Assembly (NCBI GenBank): GCA_021787475.1
Contig: JAJYLW010000004.1
Span: forward strand, 50,902-114,901
Reading direction: 5' to 3'
DNA: 64,000 nucleotides
Source of the DNA: Actinomycetes bacterium
Lineage (GTDB): Bacteria > Actinomycetota > Thermoleophilia > BMS3ABIN01
Under the pieces are notes generated by a model. The model was not told where the DNA came from and did not search any database. It saw only the letters and a program-made list of their open reading frames with translations. Shown in pieces: positions 59,399 through 64,000 of the stretch. Positions within the stretch are counted from its first letter, which is position 1; every line of letters begins with the position of its first letter. A program made the position numbers and the translations under genes.

Positions 59399-60362
59399 TC
59401 CCTTCCAGCGGGTCAGGATCAAGCTGGCCGCCTTTTATACGGCCGGCGTGCTGGTCCTGGTGATCGTTTTCAGCATCTCTGTGTATGTCCTTTTTTCCCG
59501 TAATGCTGCGGACAACCTCGAATATCAGGGACCTGGCAGCGACCAGGAAGCCAGCGTAGAAACACAGATTGTCACCAACGAACTACACCGCCTGCAGATA
59601 ATCCTGTTGGTCATGGATGGACTGGTAGTGTTTCTGGCAGGTGGCGTCAGTTACTTCGTTGCCGGGAAAGCCTTGCAGCCGGTAGAGGCCGCTTACGCAG
59701 CCCAGAAGAAATTTGTAGCCGACGCCGCGCATGAGCTGCGCACGCCGCTGGCGATTATGAAAACGGGAGCCGAAACGGTTCTGGCCGGCGACGGCAGTAG
59801 CGAGGAATACCGGCGGTATATCATCGACTCGCTGGAGGAGGCGGAGTTTCTCACCAGTGTGATCAACGACCTGCTGTTCCTGGCGCGTAGCGGCAACAGC
59901 GTCCCTGCTGTTTACCCATTGGACTTTGGGGAGCTCGTCCAAAAACAGGTGCGTTTAATGGCGCCATATGCGTCAGCCAGAAGCATCTCACTGAGCTGCC
60001 AAAGAGCGGAGAACCTTATTATCAACGGCAATCCTGACCATCTGCGGCGCTTGCTTGGTAATCTGATCAAAAATGCTATCGACTATAACCGCGCGCACGG
60101 CTGGGTAAAGGTATCGCTACAGCGGGCGAAGGGCAGCGTAGTGCTGGAGGTTGCCGACAGCGGCACCGGGATTAGCGCACGCGATCTTGCCCGGGTCTTT
60201 GACCGTTTCTACAAAGCAGACGCGGCCCGGAGCGACGCCGGTGGCGCCGGCCTGGGGCTATCCATCGCCAAGGAAATCGTCGCCACACACAGGGGCAAGA
60301 TCGATATCAGCAGCAAGCAGGAGCAGGGAACCCAAGTAACTGTCAGGTTGCCGGCCGCCTGA
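59376..60362 (+). CDS. Membrane sensor histidine kinase
   Basis: 328 residues, TTG start inside the regulator gene. Two membrane helices (about 18-40 and 73-97) enclose an external loop of only about 33 residues. The HisKA motif is FVADAAHELRTPLAIMKTG (His119). The ATPase domain has NLIKNAIDYN, DSGTGI, FDRFYKADAARSDAGGAGLGLSIAKEI. No HAMP is evident. The short loop suggests sensing within the membrane, as in kinases that monitor ABC transporters or antimicrobial peptides. Confidence 0.92.
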   Translation: MVTSFRHNPFQRVRIKLAAFYTAGVLVLVIVFSISVYVLFSRNAADNLEYQGPGSDQEASVETQIVTNELHRLQIILLVMDGLVVFLAGGVSYFVAGKALQPVEAAYAAQKKFVADAAHELRTPLAIMKTGAETVLAGDGSSEEYRRYIIDSLEEAEFLTSVINDLLFLARSGNSVPAVYPLDFGELVQKQVRLMAPYASARSISLSCQRAENLIINGNPDHLRRLLGNLIKNAIDYNRAHGWVKVSLQRAKGSVVLEVADSGTGISARDLARVFDRFYKADAARSDAGGAGLGLSIAKEIVATHRGKIDISSKQEQGTQVTVRLPAA

Positions 60363-60396
60363 AGATAATCGCATCAGCCGTGCTGACCGCCACTTC

Positions 60397-60422
60397 CAGC
60401 CGTCCGTCCGGGCGGTTTTTTT
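60397..60422 (+). terminator. Terminator after the histidine kinase
   Basis: CCGTCC (60400-60405) and GGGCGG (60410-60415) form a short stem, followed by TTTTTTT. Confidence 0.7.
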
Positions 60423-60434
60423 AATGTGCCGAAG

Positions 60435-60466
60435 TTCATCGTAAATTCATGTTTATGGGCCATATT
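60435..60466 (+). promoter_or_regulatory. Regulator box and -10 of the small secreted protein
   Basis: TTCATC (60435), GTAAA and TTCATG (60446) form an 11-bp direct repeat, followed after 9 nt by CATATT (60461-60466). The layout is identical to that at 60935, so both promoters probably share one regulator. The transcript would start about 60473, giving a 38-nt leader. Confidence 0.65.
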
Positions 60467-60510
60467 GAATCTGTAACTGCAGATATGACATTAGAAAGGA
60501 GGTGCATATT

Positions 60511-60798
60511 ATGAAGATCAAAAAATGGCTCGTGCTGCCGCTGGCAATAGGCACACTGCTAGCCGGCGGCAGTATCGCCGGCATCGCCAGCGCCCAGAAT
60601 CAACCGGGCGCCGGCGGCCAGGACCAGTCAGCGATGCATCAACCCGCACCTGCCTCACAAAATGAGAGCGGGGGCGCGGTTGAAAAAAGCGACGCCACTG
60701 AAACCGGCAATGAAGCTGCTGAGGCCACCCTTCCCGGCGGTGGTCACCAGGACCAGCCCGGCGTCAACGTTGACCATCAGGCTCAAGGTGCCGAGTAG
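60511..60798 (+). CDS. Small secreted Gln/Gly-rich protein of unknown function
   Basis: 95 residues from ATG at 60511, with AGGAGG 8 nt upstream (an earlier ATG at 60502 lacks one). A clear signal peptide (KIKKWLVLPLAIGTLLAGGSIAGIASA) resembles those of PepSY-type secreted proteins. The mature part is hydrophilic and low complexity, rich in Gln, Gly, Glu, Ala and Asn, with no Cys. It may be an unfolded surface peptide or buffer. It lies between the two-component pair and the ABC operon and is probably under the same regulator. Confidence 0.75.
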   Translation: MKIKKWLVLPLAIGTLLAGGSIAGIASAQNQPGAGGQDQSAMHQPAPASQNESGGAVEKSDATETGNEAAEATLPGGGHQDQPGVNVDHQAQGAE

Positions 60799-60934
60799 CC
60801 GCACACTCCAGACTCAGGGGGCGGGGAAGAGCGCCGCCCCCTGCCCTGCTTTGTCGCAGGCCATCGGCCGCCCGGACGGTTGACGCCCAGGCTGGAACCC
60901 GGGTACGCACCTGTCCGCGGCGGCCGTCCAGTTC

Positions 60935-60966
60935 TTCATCAAATTTTCATGAACCGTGTCTATAAC
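60935..60966 (+). promoter_or_regulatory. Regulator box and -10 of the ABC operon
   Basis: TTCATC (60935), AAATT and TTCATG (60946) repeat the pattern at 60435. TATAAC (60961-60966) is again 9 nt downstream. The ATG at 60973 is 7 nt after the -10, so transcription would begin at or next to the start codon and the mRNA would be leaderless. Confidence 0.65.
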
Positions 60967-60972
60967 GTCACT

Positions 60973-61710
60973 ATGTCCACAGAGTCCATTATTCGCACCC
61001 GCGGCCTTTGCATGCGTTACGGCGGCAATTATGCCCTGAAAAATGTCAACCTGGAAATCGCGGCCGGCGAGATATTCGGCCTGCTTGGGCACAACGGCGC
61101 CGGCAAGACAACCACGGTCAGCATCATCACGACGCTGCTTAAGCCCAGCCTCGGGAACGCGGAAGTCTGCGGCCTTGACACGCTGCGGGACAGCCGCGAG
61201 GTCCGCCGTCAGATCGGCTATCTTCCGGAGAACGTTGAGCTTTATGAGTCTCTCACACTCAGGGAGAACCTGCTGTATTTCGCCCGCCTCTCCGGCGTTG
61301 CGGAGCCGGACAGGCGGATAGAGGATGTGCTGCAATTCCTGGACTTCACAACTTGCATGGATAAAAAACTGTCGACGTTCAGCAAGGGTATGCGCCAGCG
61401 GGCGGGCATCGCCCAGGCAATCCTCCACCGCCCCCGGATACTGTTTCTGGACGAGCCCGCTTCCGGACTTGACCCCCAGGGTGTGATCGCTTTGCGCCAG
61501 AACATCCAGAGCCTTAACAGGGAGATGGGCATGACCATCTTCATGAATACGCATTCGCTCAGCGAGGTTACCAAAACGTGTACAAACATCGGTATCCTGC
61601 GTCAAGGCGAGTTGCTTTACCAAGATTCGCTCAGTCAGACCATAGCGGCCTTTCCGGAGCACGCTTCTCTGGAGGATATTTATCTCAGGATCGACGCAGA
61701 CGGCCGATGA
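60973..61710 (+). CDS. ABC transporter ATP-binding protein (NosF/CcmA-like), probably leaderless
   Basis: 245 residues from ATG at 60973. Walker A is GHNGAGKTTTV, the signature FSKGMRQRAGIAQAIL, Walker B ILFLDEPASGLDP, and the H-loop NTHSLSEV. GYLPENVELYESLTLRENLLYFARLSGV resembles copper/nitrous oxide NosF and bacitracin-type ATPases. No Shine-Dalgarno sequence precedes it. It overlaps the first permease by 4 nt (ATGA). Substrate unknown. Confidence 0.92.
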   Translation: MSTESIIRTRGLCMRYGGNYALKNVNLEIAAGEIFGLLGHNGAGKTTTVSIITTLLKPSLGNAEVCGLDTLRDSREVRRQIGYLPENVELYESLTLRENLLYFARLSGVAEPDRRIEDVLQFLDFTTCMDKKLSTFSKGMRQRAGIAQAILHRPRILFLDEPASGLDPQGVIALRQNIQSLNREMGMTIFMNTHSLSEVTKTCTNIGILRQGELLYQDSLSQTIAAFPEHASLEDIYLRIDADGR

Positions 61711-62615
61711 AAAGCCCTGTCCTGACAATTGCCAGGCAGGAGCTGCTGATCGCCAGAACCAACCGGCTGGCTTTGCTGATCAGCGGCATATTTCTCGGCA
61801 TGGTCTCCGTATCAGGGTTTATCAGCTGGGATTCGCACCACACGGTAAACAGCGTCTTTGCCGAAGCCCTGCGGCACGGAGTCACCTCCGGGCCAAATCC
61901 CTTCGCCTCCCAGCAGCCGCTGGATCTGGTCAGCAACACGGTGATCTATATCGTCCTGATCGGAGCGCTGAGCGCGATACTGCTGGGCGTCCAGTCCGCC
62001 ATCTCTGACCGTAAGGCCGGGGTGATTGATCTGCTTTTCTCGCGGCCGCTGAGCGTCACTCAATATGTGAACGGCAAGTTTCTGGGAATGCAATATTTGC
62101 TGGTCCTGATCCTGTTGACGGCCGGCCTGCTTAGCTGGGGCTCGGTTCTGTTCATCCGCGGCGAGATGATATCCCTGGGCAACACCGCCGCCCTGGCGGT
62201 TTTCTACCTGCTGGCCTGGCTTTTCCTGATGCCCTTTAACATCCTGGGCTTTGTTTTCGGAGCCGTTAGCCGGCATGAAACCAGCGCCCTGCTGGGGCCG
62301 ATTCTGCTCTGGGTGGCGCTGGTTTTTGTCATCCCCCAGCTCGGCACGGATGCGCATCCGGTTTCATTGCTAAATCCGGTTCCGGCGCAGGCGGCTTCGA
62401 CGGGAGCCTTCTTTGCCTTCAATCATCGGATCCTGCAGCCGCTCTCGCTGACTGACCGCTTTAAAAATGCCAGTTCAAAGCTGCTTGGTTTAAACAACAG
62501 CAGCCAGGGCATCGCCGCCTACGACTGGCTCTCATTGGCGATGGCGGCCGCTGGCATGATGGCGGCGCTACTCCTGGTCAAACGCAGCCGCATCCGGGGA
62601 CCAATTCGTGAGTAA
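61707..62615 (+). CDS. ABC-2 type permease (NosY-like), first of two
   Basis: 302 residues with about six helices. LTIARQELLIARTNRLALLISGIFLGMVS opens the protein, and GVQSAISDRKAGVIDLLFSRPLSVTQYVNGKFLG is the ABC-2 cytoplasmic motif. A large external loop lies between helices 1 and 2 (SWDSHHTVNSVFAEALRHG). It pairs with the ATPase and the next permease as a heteromeric exporter. It overlaps the ATPase by 4 nt and the second permease by 8 nt. Confidence 0.9.
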   Translation: MKSPVLTIARQELLIARTNRLALLISGIFLGMVSVSGFISWDSHHTVNSVFAEALRHGVTSGPNPFASQQPLDLVSNTVIYIVLIGALSAILLGVQSAISDRKAGVIDLLFSRPLSVTQYVNGKFLGMQYLLVLILLTAGLLSWGSVLFIRGEMISLGNTAALAVFYLLAWLFLMPFNILGFVFGAVSRHETSALLGPILLWVALVFVIPQLGTDAHPVSLLNPVPAQAASTGAFFAFNHRILQPLSLTDRFKNASSKLLGLNNSSQGIAAYDWLSLAMAAAGMMAALLLVKRSRIRGPIRE

Positions 62616-63585
62616 AGCCGTCGGAGCAATATTCTTAAAGGAGCTAAACGACCTGCTGCGGCGGCGGAGCTTTATGCTGCTCTGCGCCGCGATGGCGGCA
62701 GTGGTAGCCCTGGCGCTGTTGATAACTTCACTGGACTACCACAAGCAACTCTCGGATTATCAACAGTATGCACAGGCGCTCGCCCAAAGCGGTGCGGCGG
62801 CGCCGGCGGCGCCGCCTCAACTTTCCCCCCTGCAGCAACTGCGCGGTGGCATTGAATACATTGAGATCATCGGACCGGTCCTGGCAATCGTTGCCGGTTA
62901 TGGCAGCGCCGCAAAAGAAAAATATCGCGGTACGCTGCGCCTGTTCTTCAGCCGCCCGATTGGCGCCCTGGATCTCGCTGCCGGAAAGCTGGCGGCGCTG
63001 GGCGTGTTGTGGTTGATAATTGTTCTGGTGCTGTTCCTGGTAATGACCGCGACGATGCATTTCATCGGCGGCGCCGCGTTTTCTGCCGCCGCTATCGCCA
63101 AGCTGACGCTGAGCCTGGCCGGCGCCTGGGCCTATCTCGCGTTCTGGAGCGGACTGGCACTGGGGTTGACATGCTTTGTCCGGCAACCGGGATCGGCGTT
63201 GCTGATCTGTTTCATCATCTGGCTCACAGTTGTCCTGTTGCTGCCGCAAATCGGCGACACCATGGACCCGGACAACCAGGTTCCGGGCGGACTGTTTCAG
63301 AGCATGCATGTCGACAAATCAAACGAACATGCCATAATGGCGCATTTCAGCGGCTATGAGACTACACGTAACGCCCTGGAAGAAACGTCCATCAGCAAAC
63401 ACTTCGAACGAGCCAGCTTTGCCTTCCTGGGCGTGAAACAAATTTATAACCAGCAGCCGGTCGGCTTTATCTGGAGCGAGACCTGGAAAGACTCGGCATC
63501 ACTGCTGGCAGCGCTACTGGCCAGCACGGCGTTTGCCATGACCCAGTGCAATAAACGCAACCTGATTGGAAGGAGAATGAAATGA
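62608..63585 (+). CDS. ABC-2 type permease, second subunit
   Basis: 325 residues, GTG start at 62608. IFLKELNDLLRRRSFMLLCAAMAAVVALALL opens it, with an Ala/Pro/Gln-rich external segment (about 60-85), then GSAAKEKYRGTLRLFFSRPIGALDLAAGKLAALG as the ABC-2 motif. Another external loop (about 225-290) has NEHAIMAHFSGYETTRNALEE. It completes the transporter. Its stop overlaps the lipoprotein start by 4 nt. Confidence 0.9.
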   Translation: MSKAVGAIFLKELNDLLRRRSFMLLCAAMAAVVALALLITSLDYHKQLSDYQQYAQALAQSGAAAPAAPPQLSPLQQLRGGIEYIEIIGPVLAIVAGYGSAAKEKYRGTLRLFFSRPIGALDLAAGKLAALGVLWLIIVLVLFLVMTATMHFIGGAAFSAAAIAKLTLSLAGAWAYLAFWSGLALGLTCFVRQPGSALLICFIIWLTVVLLLPQIGDTMDPDNQVPGGLFQSMHVDKSNEHAIMAHFSGYETTRNALEETSISKHFERASFAFLGVKQIYNQQPVGFIWSETWKDSASLLAALLASTAFAMTQCNKRNLIGRRMK

Positions 63586-64000
63586 AAAAAGCAACCTGGA
63601 CTGCCACGGCCTTGCTGGGAATCGTGGGCGCCTGCCTGTCTTTGGCGGCTTGTGGCGGCGGCTCACCGGCAAGCGCGCTGAGCCCGTCGTCAACCGCAAG
63701 CGCGCAGATCCTGCCGGTGGCGAACAACCCGATCCATAACAACGCCAGCGCGCCCGGCCTGACAATAAGTTCCGCAGCCGTGGAAAATAATGTCGATCCG
63801 GCGACAGAAAAAGCTATTGCCGATTGCCTGCAATTAGAGGTGAAAAATAACAGCAACCAGGTGATGAACAGCTTTGAAATCTACTACCGGATGCAGGACG
63901 CAAAGACCGGGGCCAGCGAAGGCTATTACCAGAAGCTGGCCGGGCTTGTCATAAATCCGGGCGGGGCCAGCACCATCTATTTTGATAACAAAAACGGTGC
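63582..64000 (+). CDS. Lipoprotein, C-terminus beyond the window
   Basis: At least 139 residues, AGGAG 6 nt before the ATG. The lipobox is CLSLAACGGG, so the protein is membrane-tethered. A Ser/Ala/Asn-rich linker precedes a beta-sandwich-like region (LTISSAAVENNVDPATEKAIADCLQLEVKNNSNQVM..FEIYYRMQDAKTG). It is probably the external partner of the ABC transporter; no family recognised. Confidence 0.75.
   Translation, partial: MKKATWTATALLGIVGACLSLAACGGGSPASALSPSSTASAQILPVANNPIHNNASAPGLTISSAAVENNVDPATEKAIADCLQLEVKNNSNQVMNSFEIYYRMQDAKTGASEGYYQKLAGLVINPGGASTIYFDNKNG

Noticed and set aside
60814..61728. 304-codon minus-strand frame opposite the ABC ATPase
   Set aside because: The plus-strand ATPase has all Walker and signature motifs; the antisense frame has none.

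Overview
The window is about 60% GC and densely coded, with frequent GTG and TTG starts, many 1-4 nt gene overlaps and long co-directional operons. The organism looks like an anaerobic bacterium. It has a complete flxABCD-hdrABC-type NADH/heterodisulfide reductase cluster, menaquinone synthesis by the futalosine route (mqnE-mqnA-mqnC), a type I-alpha-sized glutamine synthetase with GlnK and Amt, a type IV prepilin peptidase and a class A RNase P RNA. The mix of cell-division genes, Pho boxes built on TTAAC/TTCAC and GC content suggests a deep-branching actinobacterial or Firmicutes-like lineage. That placement is inference only; no rRNA is present to settle it.

Layout. 1-4 kb (minus): start of the division/cell-wall cluster, mraZ-rsmH-ftsL-ftsI, with a four-repeat MraZ operator. 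4-7 kb: TPR membrane protein, PAP2 phosphatase, prepilin peptidase, metal-dependent hydrolase. 7.2-14.2 kb (minus): hdrC-hdrB-hdrA-mvhD/flxD-flxC-flxB-flxA. 14.4-17.5 kb (minus): mqnE-mqnA-mqnC. 17.6-31.8 kb: the translation/RNA cluster (minus) rimP-nusA-ylxR-infB-ylxP-rbfA-truB-ribF, then rpsO-pnp-M16 protease, interrupted by a plus-strand pair (UPF0324 transporter and a two-CW histidine kinase). 32-39 kb: an exported beta-propeller gene broken by a frameshift, a LarA-like protein, a lipoprotein, a NagZ-type glycosidase, rnpB, a small Cys-rich protein, tRNA-Leu(GAG) and YgbA. 39.4-44.2 kb: an ABC exporter pair, a NosD-like beta-helix protein and an MFS transporter. 44.2-46.7 kb: the relic of a REP-associated tyrosine transposase (RAYT), then queD-queC-queF and convergent queE. 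46.8-53.8 kb: phosphate uptake, pstS (minus) divergent from pstC-pstA-pstB-phoU-phoR (plus), with a PhoB-type regulator facing phoR. 53.8-55.1 kb: small zinc-ribbon proteins and a predicted Pho-controlled small RNA. 55.3-58.4 kb: glnA, glnK and amt (minus). 58.7-64 kb: an OmpR/HK pair, a small secreted protein, and an ABC transporter with two permeases and a lipoprotein cut by the window end.

How the parts work together. The Flx-Hdr proteins should move electrons between NAD(P)H, ferredoxin and a disulfide, and MqnEAC feed the quinone pool. The pst-pho block forms a regulon: boxes of 11-bp-spaced TTAAC/TTCAC/GTAAC repeats lie before pstS, before pstC, before the beta-propeller gene and before the predicted small RNA. 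Near the right end two copies of TTCATC-N5-TTCATG sit exactly 9 nt before -10-like hexamers. They tie the small secreted protein and the ABC operon (probably leaderless) to the neighbouring OmpR-type regulator.

The most unusual features are a CxxC-x9-CxxC insertion in polynucleotide phosphorylase, a Cys/His tail on NusA, the RAYT relic together with GTAG-footed palindromes, a dispersed inverted-end repeat that abuts two stop codons, and the predicted Pho-regulated small RNA. No CRISPR array, prophage or intact IS element was seen.
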